Shown: positions 11,294 to 23,099 of the stretch, in pieces | How the letters are laid out: each line of letters begins with the position of its first letter | Position numbering within the stretch: position 1 is the stretch's first letter | Position numbers and translations under genes: made by a program | Source of the DNA: Patagioenas fasciata | Taxonomy: Eukaryota > Chordata > Aves > Columbiformes > Columbidae | NCBI RefSeq assembly: GCF_037038585.1 | Contig: NC_092559.1 | Location: forward strand, 6,355,488-6,419,487 | Length of the DNA: 64,000 nt | Direction: 5' to 3' | The notes under the pieces: generated by a model | Databases searched by the model: none | The model's input: the letters and a program-made list of their open reading frames with translations, nothing else | What the model was told of the DNA's origin: nothing

Positions 11294-11857
11294 ATCATAG
11301 AATCAGAGAATAATTGTGGTTGGAAGGGGCCCTTAAGATCACCAAGTCCAACCCTAACCTAAATCTGGCACTAAAACATATCCCTAAGTGCATCATTTAT
11401 ATGTCTTTTAAACACCTTCGGTGATGGTGACTCCACAACCTTGCTGGGCAGTCTGTTCTGTTGCTTCTAAACCCTTTCCCGAAAGAATTTTTTCCTAATA
11501 TCCAATCTAAATCTCCCCGTGTGCAGCTTGAGGCCATTTCCTCTTGTCCTATCACTTGCTACTTGGGAGAAGAGACCAACACCCACCATGATTAAACCTC
11601 CTTCCAGGCAGTTGTGGACAGTGACAAGGTCTCCCCTCAGCCTCCTTTTCTCAAGGCTGAACAGCCCCAGCTCCCTCAACCGCTCCTCATAACACTGGTG
11701 CTCCAGATCCTTCACCACCCTCGTCGCCCTCCTCTGAACTCTCTCCAGCACCTCAATGTCTTCCTTGCCATGAGGGGCCTAAAACAAACCCCAGGATTGA
11801 AGGTGCAGTCTCACCAGTGCTGAGTACAAAGGGATGATCACTTCTCTAGTCCTGCTA
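11294..11857 (-). mobile_element. CR1 3' fragment
   Basis: The stretch starts with a reversed tail (ATCATAGAATCAGAGAAT). Its minus-strand frame at 11467-11751 carries RVQRRAT then [22 protein letters not shown] and the [11 protein letters not shown] block of the CR1 RT C-terminus. It is absent beside the paralogous block at 61935, so it inserted after that duplication or marks its edge. Confidence 0.85.
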
Positions 11858-12282
11858 AAGCTCTAATTGGATCAAGGCTTGAACACCTTGGTGTGACCCA
11901 GTTGGTGACAGGTTGGACTGCAGACTCCTGAGGTCCCTTCAACCTCAGTTCTCTTATGGTCCCATTGTGATGTTGGGCTCTGTTTCTAACTGGAGCAGAG
12001 CAGATGATGATGGGGCAGGATCCACCTGTGCTGTAGGTGACCATCTAAACCAACATCTCAGCCAGTGAACCAGCCAACACCTCAGTGTGACTCGCTCTGG
12101 GAAAAGTGTGGGGAGTCCTGGGCAGGAAAGGTTTAGAGGGCATGGGGCACTATGCAAGACACAAAATGATCTTGGCTTCTTGCTTGTAAACTCATTGTAT
12201 GTCAGCTAATGTCAATGAAAATTAAAATACGAAGAACTGAAGACAAAGATCCAAAGCAAAGGAAGGTGTCAACATACTTCTC

Positions 12283-12289
12283 ATTCATT

Positions 12290-12332
<43 letters not shown>

Positions 12333-12375
12333 ATTTATTTATTTAGTCATTCATTCATTCATTCATTCATTCATT
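12283..12375. repeat. Microsatellite (TTTC)n, (ATTT)n, (ATTC)n
   Basis: About ten TTTC units pass into ATTT and then about seven ATTC units. The paralogous position near 62360 has only a short T run, so the array expanded after the duplication. Confidence 0.95.
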
Positions 12376-12679
12376 TGAGAGTCTTTCTAGGAGGGTTACT
12401 TTTCTTTGAAAGAGTTTTCCAGAACTGGGCATGGATTTAGGACACAAATGTCTTCAGCTACAGGGACACAAACACCTGGTGCCAATGCAGGTGCCCCAGG
12501 AACCCCTGCCCAGGCTCCACCTGCATTACAAGGTGCTCTGGTCTCCCCAGGTCCTGTGTGACAGATGCCAATTCCAGGCAGGCACCTCAGGTACATTGGG
12601 ACCCCTAAAACAGCACTGGCTGTTTATGGTGGGACAACTGATGACTGATGTCTGCATTGAAAGGTGCACTTCTTTGTTG

Positions 12680-12835
12680 TTCTTTTTTGGTTTTCAATGG
12701 TTTTTTGGGGGGTTTGTTTGTTTGTGTGGGTTCGGTTTTTGTTTCTCTTTTTTTTTTTTTATGTTTTTTGTGTTGGCTTTTTGTCTGTGTTTTTTTGGTG
12801 TGATTTTTGGTTTTGGTTTTGGATGTTTTACATAT
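12680..12835. repeat. T- and GTTT-rich low-complexity tract
   Basis: The tract is a strongly T/G-biased run with repeated GTTT and TTTTTT. A shorter diverged version sits at 62840-62920 in the duplicate. Confidence 0.85.
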
Positions 12836-13619
12836 TAAAACAAAGAAAGAAAAAAAAGAGCCAAAAAGTGAATTAATGGGAAGTGTACTAAGAGCAGGAG
12901 AAGAGATAACGGTCTTCCCCTGTACTTCTATTACCAACACTCTATTATTTCACCTCCCTCGTCATTCAGGAGTTCCCACCTCTCCTGATCCAATGTCCAT
13001 GTCAAAGGACAACTTTCCAGCACTGTCTGGACGTTTGCCCTTCCCAGTGCTCTCAGGTTTCTCCTCCACTTGCTCTTTGGTCATTCAGTTCCTCTCAACT
13101 GTCTGGTTCTTGCTTTGAGCTTCAGGGAGTTACGAACTTGCCCCATTCTTCAGAGCTCTAATTAACATGACAGTCAACACGTTCATTGTGTTTATTTCTA
13201 TCCTCTCCTATCTCTCTGTGTAAACCAGTTCTTGTGTGGATGTCCCTAGTGGATGATGGACCTCATCAGATCCAGCTTACACACACAGCTGAGGAAAGTG
13301 TTTTACTGTTTGTTAAACTGTGCAGTGTTTGCACAGGAGAGCAGGTGGAGCTGGTGCACAGGAGCTGCAGCATCTCCTGCAGAGCTCAGTGGAGAAGTCT
13401 GATGTGAGGAAAAGTGGTGCAAGTCTCTGGTGGCCGATGAGGGAACCAGCAGACTGGGGGTTTGGGGTGAGGAGCGAGGTTGTCCATACAGTGTCCAGCC
13501 TCAAGGGACTGTTCTCCTGCCTGTCCAGATGTCTTCAGGAGACCCTCGGGATCAATGTCCAGTGTAGAATGCTGCTGTCACTTCTCCTATACACTGAAAA
13601 ATGACAGAAAATACCCTTG

Positions 13620-14480
13620 AAAGAAAAAACCCTCCTTTATGAGATCTTCTTTGAAATCTTCATCAGCAAGTGTCCCCTTGAAACCTCTCCAGGTAATTCT
13701 ACAAGTCTTAAAGATTTGAATGAGATTACAGAAAGAAGCATTGCTCCTTAGGGTTTTCTGTGTTTTAATGAGCCTTATGGTGTATTTGGTGCTGAGTCCA
13801 TGAACCTCAGATACCAAGCACAGACTGAAGAATCTGCTCAAGAAGTCCAAGTCAGAGAAAACTCCAAAGTACCTTGAAGCATTAATGGGTCCCACTGAGG
13901 GCTGTTACTGACAAAGGCTCCCTGGGGACTCGTTAGTGCAGAGAATTGGAGACAGTGATTGCATCAGGCAAAGGCAAAGTGCAGCAGCTCTGATGCTGAG
14001 AAAACCCTTGTTTTGTTTGATGAGGGACAATGGCCAAGCCTTGAGCCCCTGCCCCTAGGAAGGGAGATCCTGTCCCTCATGTGTGGCTCAGGGCTCTTCC
14101 TGGGGATGTGGGGAGTGTGATGCCCAGTGCAGGACAATGGTGTGACACTCCCTGGGGGTGCAAGGAGGCAATGGGTGCCATGGCCATGACAACCATGTGT
14201 CTCCTCTTAGGCCTCGCTGTCAGGGACATCAGCCATAGCCAAGGGGACAAAGACCTTGGGTCTTTCAGGGACCTTCAGCCTTGCCAGTGTCCTTGGCCAT
14301 GTCCACCACAGTCCATCCTACACTGTCCCAGGCCTGTGGCTGTTTCCCTACAGGCTGTAGACACCCCATGCGCTTCCCCACCTTGTTGTCACCCCAGTGT
14401 GTCCCCACCTGTGCTGCTATCTCTCCATCCTCACCAGCTGTTCCTGGAATCACAAAGTCATTGCTAATCCAGAGTCCTTC
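13620..14480 (-). repeat. OR-unit upstream module without an OR
   Basis: Read on the minus strand this resembles the DNA just upstream of the OR 5' exons (for example 3990-4455): the CATCAGAGC/ATTTACTT-like stretch, the GGGACCCATTAA block and the GTTCATGGACTCAGCACCAAA block all appear in the right order. Similarity stops where ATTAAAG would lead into the 5' exon. No OR coding sequence follows. A partial second copy starts at 63700. Confidence 0.5.
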
Positions 14481-14595
14481 TGAATGACCACAGCACTGTA
14501 CTCAGAATGACATTTCTTCATCCCGCGGTCCACTCTGAACATCCAGAGCTGCAGTTTCTGACGGTTTTCCTTTCTCATGCTGTTCCCTCTACCAA

Positions 14596-14596
<1 letters not shown>

Positions 14597-14626
<30 letters not shown>
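14597..14626. repeat. Poly(A) run of 30
   Basis: Thirty consecutive A bases lie next to the LTR-like region. The run could be a retroposed tail or simple slippage; no source gene is visible to its left. Confidence 0.95.
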
Positions 14627-14629
<3 letters not shown>

Positions 14630-14689
14630 CCATCATCTTAGAAAGTGATTTTCAAGTTTTCTGAAGCTACTACTGCCCTTTCTTTTCAT

Positions 14690-15960
14690 GATTTTACCAC
14701 AACCACCAACTAAGACCATGACAGCTGCTCACATCCTGCTCGCAGTCCCCAGGTGGGACAAGGGAGAGAACTGAAAGGGAAGGGAGAAACTTGTGGGTTT
14801 ATAAAATAAAAAAAATAAGACAATAAAAATAATGCACTACTACTACTAATATACTAAAATATACATACTAAGCTATACATAAAGTAAAATATATGATATT
14901 CAGTACAATCCCTCACATAACTCCTGTTGTGCTGAACAGACAGCCCAAAAGAAGAGAGCACCCTGGTCCTGAAGAGCTGGTCCCAGCAACAGAAACTAGA
15001 AGTGAAAAAGGCAGGGAGGCCCAAGGCCAACTGAAAAACAGCAAAACATCAAAAAAATGAAATAACACTGGACTCCCAATAGAACGAAACTTCTGAACAG
15101 AGCCAACCAAAGTAGCCAGAAAACCAAAACTAACTGGCTGGAAAAGGCATCTCCAGCTTCATACCGAGAATGACGCTAATGGTAGAGAATAGCTTGTTGA
15201 TTGACCTGGATGTCAGTCAAGGTGCTGTCCTATCTGTGCCCCCTCCTACCAATTTGATCCTGCAGCTGGACACCAGAGAAGCCCTTGGTTTCACTGACAA
15301 TAGTCAAGGAAAATTAAATAGAAATAGATAAATTAAATTAAGAAAATATACTCAGTGCTATCCCCCGTGTAACTCCAGTCACACGGAACAGCCAGTCCTG
15401 CAGAAGGGAGCACCTTGGTCCTGAGCAGCCCATCCCAGCAAGAGAGAGCAAAAGGGCAACAGACAGAAAGGCCCAAAGGCCAACTGCAGAATGGTAGAAC
15501 CGCAAAAGGCCGAACTGACATCGAACTCCTGACAGAATGAAACTTGTGAATGGAACAACCAAACCAGCTGGAAAACCCAGAGTAACGGATGTAACAAGCC
15601 CTAAAAGCCGGCTCCAGCTTTAGACTGAGCATGACGCTAATCATAGATAATATTTAATCGTTAAGCCTGCATGTCAATCCAGGTGCTGTCCTGTCTGTGT
15701 CCCCTCCTGCCAATCTGCATCTGCAGCTGGATGGCCAAAGAAGTCCTTGGTTTCCCTGACAACAGCCGAGATCTCAGTGAGTTCTGACATTCCTTTCATA
15801 GCAAATGCCAAACACTGTGAAGCTGCTAAAATGAAAAATGAACTCTATCGCAGGGAAGAAACAGCATTATCTCACTATTCTCATAGTAAATCTAAACAAA
15901 AGACTGTACTGGATGTGAAGGAAAATGCATTAATAATATTAACTCAGTTTCAGTAAAAAC
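14690..15960. mobile_element. Avian ERV-type LTR, internally duplicated
   Basis: I recognise the block with GGGACAAGGGAGAGAACT followed by A/T-rich ATAAAA runs, and the block with CATGACGCTAAT then GTCAATC and GGTGCTGTCCTGTCTGTG, as parts of a common bird ERV-type LTR. The second half occurs twice in tandem: about 14900-15300 and 15345-15790 share the same order of blocks (CTCCTGT/AACTCCAGT, CCTGGTCCTGA, GAAACTTCTGAA, GACGCTAAT, CTGTGTCCCCTCCT). No gag or pol frames are present. The family assignment is from memory and orientation is uncertain. Confidence 0.55.
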
Positions 15961-16300
15961 AGCACATTTCCTCAGCCTCCTCTTCACCAGGCTGAAGAAG
16001 TTTGGGTCTCTCAACATCTCCACATGTGACCCAGACTTTCTCTGGCCACATGGCAGCTCCTCACTGTTCCTCCAGAATGGGGAACCTCACACTGGGACAC
16101 ACCGCTCCAGATGTGACCACACCAGTGCTGAGTCACGATGGACAATAAGTGCCCTTGTCTGGGTGGCCACGCTCCTCCCAGTGCAGCCCAATGTGCTCAT
16201 GGGCATATTCCTGTTTAGCACCACTGAGAACTGGCTGAACATCCAGGCTCAGAGGGTGGTGACCAGTGGCACGAAGCCCAGCAGGAGGTACCATGAGGAG
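15960..16300 (-). mobile_element. Two short CR1 pieces in opposite directions
   Basis: Bases 15960-16205 read as reversed CR1 3' sequence (CCTCAGCCTCCTCTTCACC, then ACACACCGCTCCAGATGTGACC). Bases 16206-16275 read forward as CR1 RT (ENWLNIQAQRVVTSGTK). The strand given is for the longer piece. This is a second, smaller case of head-to-head CR1 pieces besides 33127-36323. Confidence 0.55.
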
Positions 16301-17230
16301 CACTGAAGGACACCATATCCCTATCCAACATCTCCTCCTACAGGTGTCTCTTGAGTCCCTGGAACCACCTCAGTGCCAAGGGGGAGAGCACTGCCTGTAT
16401 GGGTTGGAAGAGATGGGGTCTGGAATGAGGGTCCTGGGGCAGTTTCTCCTCGTTGTTCATGCAGCAACAAGTTGGACTAGATATTTGGAGAGAGGAACAC
16501 TTCCTAAGGGCCTCCAATGGGCATGGGGATGTTCTACAGTTTCCTGCATGCTGCCTTTTCTGGTGGAGATCACAGAGGCTGCCAGCCCTTTGGAGGACCC
16601 AGGACAGGCCTTGTCCTTCCTCTGGTCACAGCTGAACCACAGTTCTCCAGCTTGGCCCCAGCTCAGGAGCCGTGTCTAGGGGTGGCTTTTGGGGTAAGGT
16701 TGACAAGAGGGGTGCATAAGTTTGTCTTAAGGACATGTGATGAGCACCAGGACTGAAGTAACAGATGTGGGTTCTGGGTGAATACTTTCTTCAGTGCAAG
16801 TCCTGACACAGGGTCCCAGACTTGCTTTCCATGCCACCCTTCACGAGGAATGATGCACTAAGAGTTGGCAAGTGGGGGACACCAGTCCTTCTCCAGCTAC
16901 TTCCCAGGCCTGGTGAAGCAGCAGGACAGCAAGGACTTCTGGCCCTGTACCCTCAACTCTGGGTGTTATCTTGGGGCAGCTGAACACCAGCATTTTTCTC
17001 TCTAGGGCAATTTCCAGCCCAGGTCAGCTCCGGTCTGACCTCCCCCATCCCTCCTCTGATCTGCTCTGGTGCTCCTGGCCCCTTCCCTGTGCCCCCCACG
17101 GGACCCCAACCTGGCACTGGTGCTCTGCAGAGCAGGTTGGCTGCAGAACCATGGGGTGACTGCACGCTGGTTGTGCTGCTCAGTGAGGGACACAGATGCA
17201 ACTGGATGGGCTGCAATGTCACTGAGCTCA
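16300..17230. other. No recognisable feature
   Basis: This is single-copy-looking GC-rich sequence. The 137-codon forward frame at 16266-16679 starts inside a CR1 piece and matches nothing I know. I see no gene, RNA or repeat here. Confidence 0.5.
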
Positions 17231-17289
17231 TTCCCCGGGGTCTAAAGCTCTAGAATGGGCTCAGAGCATTTCTTGTGACTCCCTGGGGT

Positions 17290-17510
17290 TTCCACTCATT
17301 TTGGTTCAGCAATCCCTTCCTTGTCCTTCAGGTGCCTGGAGATCGGTACAGGAAGATGCAGACTATCCACTTCCCAGGGATGGAGGTAGGCTGACCAGCC
17401 CGTAATTCTTCAGATTCTCCTTCCTGCCCTTCTTGAAGGTGAGTTTTACATCGTCCTTTCCCAAGGTCATCAGAACTTCTCTGATTCTGCAGTCATTTTT
17501 GAAAGCACAA
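17290..17510 (-). mobile_element. CR1 RT relic in OR-2 unit
   Basis: The minus-strand frame reads LGKDDVKLTFKKGRKENLKNY, corresponding to the CR1 block RANVTPxFKKGxxEDPGNY. It is the counterpart of the relics at 8490-8650 and 42100-42240, which fixes the homology of the three units. Confidence 0.65.
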
Positions 17511-17519
17511 TCCAGAATC

Positions 17520-18716
17520 ATGGACAAGGGTGATGTAGCAGACAGGAGCACTTGCAATGAGCCTGTCCCAGCAGCTGAGATGAATCTCACTGGGCCACTG
17601 GGGATTGTTCCTGGAGTCACACACAGAAATGCCAGGGTTACATCAGAGCCAGTCTCAGGAATTCTTATGCACCCAGGGGTGATCAGAGACAGAGTCTGTC
17701 CCTTTTACACACACAGGCAGGAGTCACAGTGTCCCTCTGGCCTCCTGTTGCCACTCCAAAGGGACGGGAGACACCTCAGCCCTGTGGTGTGTCACCCTGC
17801 TCTGCACTGAGCTGAGATGTCCCACGTCATGAGGAATGGACACGGGGACCTCAGTTCAAGGAAGAAGAGCCCAGTGGGTGGTTTCCCATGGGATGTTACT
17901 CCCAACATGAAGTGACCTTGACACACTGTCTGTCCCACAGGCCTTGATGGAACCCCCAGGAATAGCTGATGTTGTTTGTGCTCACTTAGGTTCATGTCAC
18001 CTCTCGTACATGATGTGCGTGCTCACGTCTCATCTGTACAATGCAAGATGGATTTCTGACCTACTCATTTAGTGTCTCTCCATGGAGGCACAAAGAACTT
18101 CTATGAACTGTTGTTTGAGGCCAGTGCTGAATATGGTGGTTGTGAGGGGTCAGTCCATGACGATGCCCTGGGGCAGCTTCTGTGGGGTGTCCAGTGCATA
18201 GGGGCACAGCCCAGCCCCTGCTCTGCTGGTCCTGCAGGTCTCTGGCAGGAGGCCTGGCTGTGAGAGGACACTGCTGAGTGCCAGCGCTGCACACACACAC
18301 TGTTCAGCTGTACAACGGTGTTTTCATCTGTGGCCACTTTTGTAGGAACATGCTTGAGAAAAAAATTTGCAAGAAGATATAAAACATTGTGCACTGCCCT
18401 GAGGAGAGCCCTGTTGTGAGGCCAACTCTGTCACAGCAGTGCCCATTGCCTGTCCCTGCCTGCGCTCACAGCACTGACACACAGCAGGACGGGGACCAAG
18501 CTGCCAGAGCGCTCAGGCCTTGCACCAACACAAGGGATGAGAAGGAGAGTGTGGGAGTGGAACCAGAACAGCTCTGGAAGACCAAGCGCCGGTGCTCCCT
18601 GGCAGTGCTGCCATGTTGGACATTTTTCGCCCTTCTCCCACACATAGTAACTGTCCCTGCAGCTCCAGAAAAGCCTTCGAGGAAGAAGCTCAGAGGAAAA
18701 CATCACTGCAGAGCCC
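17520..18716. repeat. Conserved 3' flank of OR-2, no gene
   Basis: This is an inverted copy of the OR-1 flank at 7213-8480, carrying the same block around 18230. A short CA-rich run lies at 18290-18300 and another at 18850-18865. No frame is conserved. Confidence 0.6.
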
Positions 18717-18722
18717 TTTATT
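18717..18722 (-). other. Poly(A) signal of OR-2
   Basis: TTTATT on the plus strand is AATAAA on the gene strand, about 185 bases after the ancestral stop and in the same AAATAAAGGGCTC context as OR-1. Confidence 0.6.
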
Positions 18723-18904
18723 TCATTTAAATACACAGAGAGGATGGCTCCATATTTATGCAGCCAGCCGGTTGAAAATGAAAAGCAGACAGTGAATTAG
18801 AAAGGGGATGACAAACATAAAAGGATTTATTAAAGAATAACCACCACCATCACACACACACACAAGTCTGGGCCTCTAATAAGTTACATTAAAACTGTTA
18901 TCTA

Positions 18905-19861
18905 TTAAAGAGAAGATGATGAACTCTTTATTAGTTTTGAAATGCATCCCGCTATTAGTTTCCTCAGGGCGTCCTTGAGCTTCGTGTTCCTCATGCTGTA
19001 GATGAGGGGGTTCAATGTTGGAGGTATCAGCGAGTATAGAACAGACACCAGCAGGTCCAAGGATGGGGAGGAGATGGAGGGGGGTTTCAGGTAGGCAAAA
19101 AAAGAGGTGCTGGCAAACAGAGAGACCACAGCCAGGTGAGGGAGGCGGGTGGAAAAGGCTTTGTGCTGTCCCTGCTCAGAGGGGATCCTCAGCACAGCTC
19201 TGAAGATCTGCACATAGGACAGCATGATGAAAATGAAGCACATAAAAGCCAAACAGGCACTAACCACAATAGGCCCAGCTTCCCTGAGATAGGTGTCTGA
19301 GCAGGAGAGCTTGAGGATGTGGGGGATTTCACAGAAGAACTAGTCCAGGGCATTGCCCTTGCACAGTGGCAGTGAAAATGTATTGGCCGTGTGCAGCAGA
19401 GCATTGAGAAACCCAGTGGCCCAGGCAGCTGCTGCCGTGTGGACACAAGCTCTGCTGCCCAGGAGGGTCCCGTAGTGCAGGGGTTTGCAGATGGCAACGT
19501 AGCGGTCGTAGGACATGATGGTGAGGAGAGAATACTCTGCTGTAGCACAGAACATGAAAAAAAAGAGCTGGGCAGCACATCGTGGGTAGGAGATGGCCCT
19601 GGTGTCCCAGAGGGAATTGTCCATGGATTTGGGGACAGTGGTGGAGATGAAGCCCAGGTCGAGGAGGGAGAGGTTGAGGAGGAAGAAGTACATGGGGGTG
19701 TGGAGGTGCTGGTCCCAGGCTATGGTGGTGATGATGAGGCCGTTGCCCAGGAGGGCAGCCAGGTAGATGCCCAGGAAGAACCAGAAGTGCAGGAGCTGCA
19801 GCTTCCGTGTGTCTGCGAACGGCAGGAGGAGGAACTGGGTGATGGAGCTGCTGTTGGACAT
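18905..19861 (-). pseudogene. OR-2: OR14-like receptor with one premature stop
   Basis: A full-length OR frame of 319 codons is intact except that codon 174, CAG (Gln) in the paralogues, is TAG (19342-19340). Translation would end in the second extracellular loop, losing TM5-TM7. The two flanking open frames (19340-19933 and 18905-19267) lie in the same phase, so no frameshift is involved. Upstream are SYDRY (117-121) and LHTPMYFF. Downstream are KAFSTR, where paralogues have KAFSTC, and NPLIYSMRN. Gly94 of the paralogues is Arg. These extra changes at conserved sites fit relaxed constraint. The splice acceptor (19885-19886) is again 23 bases before the ATG. The TM7 wording (PPTLNPL) and Asp173 are shared with OR-5. 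It could be a segregating allele or a sequencing error, since there is only one disabling base. Confidence 0.93.
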
Positions 19862-19884
19862 TTGCTTTTCCTGGACATGGGGCG

Positions 19885-22197
19885 CTGTCATGAGAAAAAA
19901 AAAAAGAGACTCCAGGGAAGAGTTCTCTGACAAAAATCAAACCAACTCCTATAGACACTCCCCAGTCACACACAGACACCCTTTTGTTTTTCTATGAGAA
20001 CTTTCTCCAGCACTATGGCTGGAGCCCTGCGTGGTGCTTCCCAAATGTGCAACCAAGAGCAGGGCCTGTGCCCATGGGCTCTCGGTAACTCAGCCCAGCT
20101 CTGCAGAAGTGGGGCCACGGGAACGGTGGGAACTGCCCTGGTTCTGCTAACACAGAAGAGCTGTCAGCACTTGGTTTCCCATTCACAAGGAACAGAGGTG
20201 GTGAAGGCAGTTTGGGAGTTCCAGGATTTTTACGTCTCCCACCATATTCACTGCAGAGTGTTGTTGGGTGTCAGAAACCCTCAGCATTTCTGCGGCACTC
20301 AGGGAGAACAGAGCGAGTCCTGTGAGACCAGAGGATGCCTGTGGGTCAGTGCAGAGTGAGGGCAGCTGCTCTGTCCCTCTGTCTTGCTCCAGCTGCCCTG
20401 GGCTGGCACCTTTCTGAAATGGAGCCTGATCACACTCCCATGTTACCCTGAAAAGCCACTGGGAGCTACGGAGAAGAGGGATCTACCTCAGACCACAACA
20501 TGTCTCACCCTTTCTTAAGGTCTCAGCTCCCCACATTTAGCCCAGGACACACACGGCAGATTTCACAAACCCAACAGCATTTCCTACACCATAGAATTTC
20601 TGCACTTCTCTGTGGTGAATTCAGATAATGCTGAAGTGCTATAGGACAGGTTTGCATCCTGGAGGAAATCTCAGAGCTTGGAAGGAAACAGCCAAGAATC
20701 CTAATGATGGCATTTGATTGAAGGAGACTCAGCTCATTCCCCAGTCCCACAGACTGCATTGCCCACAGCCCCACAGGGCAGAGCAAAGCTGGAACACGTG
20801 TTCCCATGGACACACCTGCAGGAAAGGACCCACAAGATCAGGCTGTGACTCTGCAGCTGAAGCTGCCATCCCCAGAGAGCCTGACAGCAAGAACAAGATC
20901 CCAACAGCAGTGACCCAGAGCAGGGGAGCAAGAAGGACAATGCGGTGAGGGTGGGTGTGAGAGAGGCCAGGGCAGAGGCAGCCGGGCACTCAGACAGCGT
21001 CACCCTTCCCCAGCTGTGCAGCCACCTCCCAGACACCAACATTGCCGGGCAGCTGCTCTCAGCCCCTGTGCTCTGCAGAGGAACTGGAGCTCTGGCTGCA
21101 CAGGAGCTGCTTCATGCCTTGGAGCCCCCGGCCCTGAGGGCAGAGGCTTTGCTGGGTGGGACAGGAGGCCAGGGGGCTGCTCACAGGAGGGATCTGCACT
21201 GCAGGGGATCACGGGGACTTTTCTCTGTTCTCCCTCTCATAACAATTCCGGGTTTAGTTTCCTCTCATTTCTGATCATTTCCCTGCTGCCTGGAGATTCT
21301 CCCCCTGGGAAGTGTTTCCCTGTCCATGTCTCTTCCCTGTCAGTGTTCACAGACCCCATCCCACCCTCTGTGCCCTCCCCCTGGCCCTACAGATCCTGCC
21401 TGTTCACAGGGCACTGCCTGGGGGCATCTTTCTGTTTGCAGGCTGGAAAACAGGACAGGTCAGACTAGGCTGAGGGGTCCAGCCAAGGTGATGCAGGTGC
21501 TGTGCACAGGCAGAGGGGTGGTGAAGGGATGGTATGAGCCTTCTGGCAGATGTACTGATCACTCAAAATTGCAGCTCAGGAGTCTCAGTGACTTGTTTAA
21601 GCATGAGAGCTCATTTTCATTTTATCCTTTCCTGCACCCCACACCCCTTGGGATAGGAAACTGAAAAGACAGGCTCAGGAAAGCTCCTTATCTGTCTGGT
21701 AATCCTTGCACTGATCTTGTCCTTGAGGCATCATCCCCTTGGAAAAATGCTGGGGGTGATCTGGACCTGTGAGCAGTGCTGACCCACACAGCACCCTCTC
21801 CACAGCAGAAACACATTTCCTGCCCTATAGGGTTTGCTCCTTCATGCGACAGCTTCTCCCTTCAGTGTTGTTGAGATCTTCCTGGGCAGGCTGAGCACTG
21901 ACCCTGGCAGGCGGCAGAGTCCCTGCCCCGGCACAGCCCTGGGCTGCAGGGACCCTGCTCTGCAGGACAGCCCTGGGCCCCCTGGGAGCTCCCCCTGCAG
22001 TCACTCTCAGCAGAAGGTGCCATGATGCCCTTTCCCATTGATGGTGCTGCACGGAAGCCCTGCTCTGGAGTGTGTTCTTCTCTACAACAGAGATACTGTG
22101 AGAGAGACCTGACAGATCCTGTAAATTGTGGGATGGATCATCTTTAGGGTCTCCCTCCAGGAAATGCAGCTGCATTGTCCTACAGCCAGAGACTTAC
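19885..22197 (-). other. OR-2 intron, core type B
   Basis: The predicted donor is GTAAGT (22197-22192) and the acceptor AG is at 19886-19885, making 2.3 kb. The core (about 19990-21880) matches the OR-5 intron (56714-58488) and not those of OR-1, OR-3 and OR-4. Several 100-150 codon frames here are open in both copies (for example 20945-21274 plus and 57310-57639 minus) but overlap others on both strands of GC-rich DNA, so they are not called genes. Confidence 0.55.
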
Positions 22198-22441
22198 CAT
22201 GTTAGAACTGTGAAGATTTGTCTCTCAGTGAGCCCTCAGCAACGAACCACCTACATTGCCTTTCCCCTCTCTGTGCCTGGCTCCTGTGTCCTCGGTGCTG
22301 CAGGCAGAGCCCTCAGCCCTGCTGCGCTGTGCAGAGGAGCTGCTCCTGGGCAGAGCTGTCTCTCTGCAGCGCTGCCGCTTGCCATGAGCTCCCTCTGTCC
22401 CAGGAGCCCAGCCCAGCTCAGCAGCACAGGAGCAGCCCATG
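22198..22441 (-). other. Predicted 5' non-coding exon of OR-2
   Basis: The reverse strand carries the same GC-rich exon as OR-1, with the AGCAGCTCCTCTGCACAGCG stretch, and ends CATG before the GTAAGT donor. The proximal half is more diverged than in the other four loci, and similarity to their promoter stops near 22441. Confidence 0.5.
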
Positions 22442-23090
22442 ATGTCCCTTTCTCTGTCCCCTCTGGGCTCCCTCCACATGTCCCTGGAGCTGTTGAGGCA
22501 CATCCTTTCAAACAGCCTCAAGTAATCAGTGATGTTGATTCTCTCTCCTCTTCAGAGACACTTTTTTCTAGCATTGTCTTTTTAGTTTTAAAAAATAAAT
22601 CAGTATGAGAATCATATTTTCTGGTCCCATCCTTACATAGGACACCAGGAATGCTACAGCAAATTATCTAATTTCTGTAAACTGTGGATGGGAATTTCTT
22701 CAGTTGAATGACTTTAGGCATTTTATTCTGGTTTTACACTCCTAGGTCTAGAGAGACATTCATCAATCTTTGGCCATGTCATGTCTGTGCTCTGAAGCAA
22801 AGCCTTTGCACACATGGGCTCTTGGACACTTGGTACCAGGTTTCTTGTGGCAGGTCAGAGCTGGGCTGGTGCCACAGCTGGGGTGGTCCAGCCCAGATGT
22901 GAGGCAATGGCCTCAGCCAGGGGCCTGACTGGGGAGCTGGAGCTGTCAGTGCTGCAGACAGAGCTGTGACACGGGTGGAATGAACTCCCAGGCAGGGTAG
23001 CAGAAGTGAGTTCATCTGGTCTGCAAGGACAGCAGCCTCCAAGCACAGCAACGGTCCAGATCGGAGCTCAGTCCAGACCTGTAAAGCAAT
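22442..23090. other. No recognisable feature
   Basis: This is sequence between the OR-2 5' exon and a CR1 relic. It holds no retained frame, RNA gene or repeat that I can name. Confidence 0.45.
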
Positions 23091-23099
23091 TCAAGGGCC

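Larger units (their letters stand above)
11860..13620. repeat. Left copy of a 2 kb direct duplication
   Basis: The stretch matches 61935-63700 in the same direction, with small indels. It begins with a short CR1 3' tail (GGTCCCTTCAACCTCAG, about 11866-11962). A 94-codon frame at 13320-13604 is open in both copies (63406-63690), differing at four residues and nearly all by amino-acid-changing substitutions, so it does not look selected. No known gene is recognised. Confidence 0.6.

Noticed and set aside
12700..12800. Possible tRNA, microRNA or CRISPR-like array
   Set aside because: The tract is simple T/G-rich low complexity. No cloverleaf, stable hairpin or spaced repeats are visible here, and I found none elsewhere.
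13320..13604. 94-codon frame open in both copies of the 2 kb duplication
   Set aside because: The copies are young, and the few differences change amino acids, so openness alone is not evidence of selection. No homologue is recognised.
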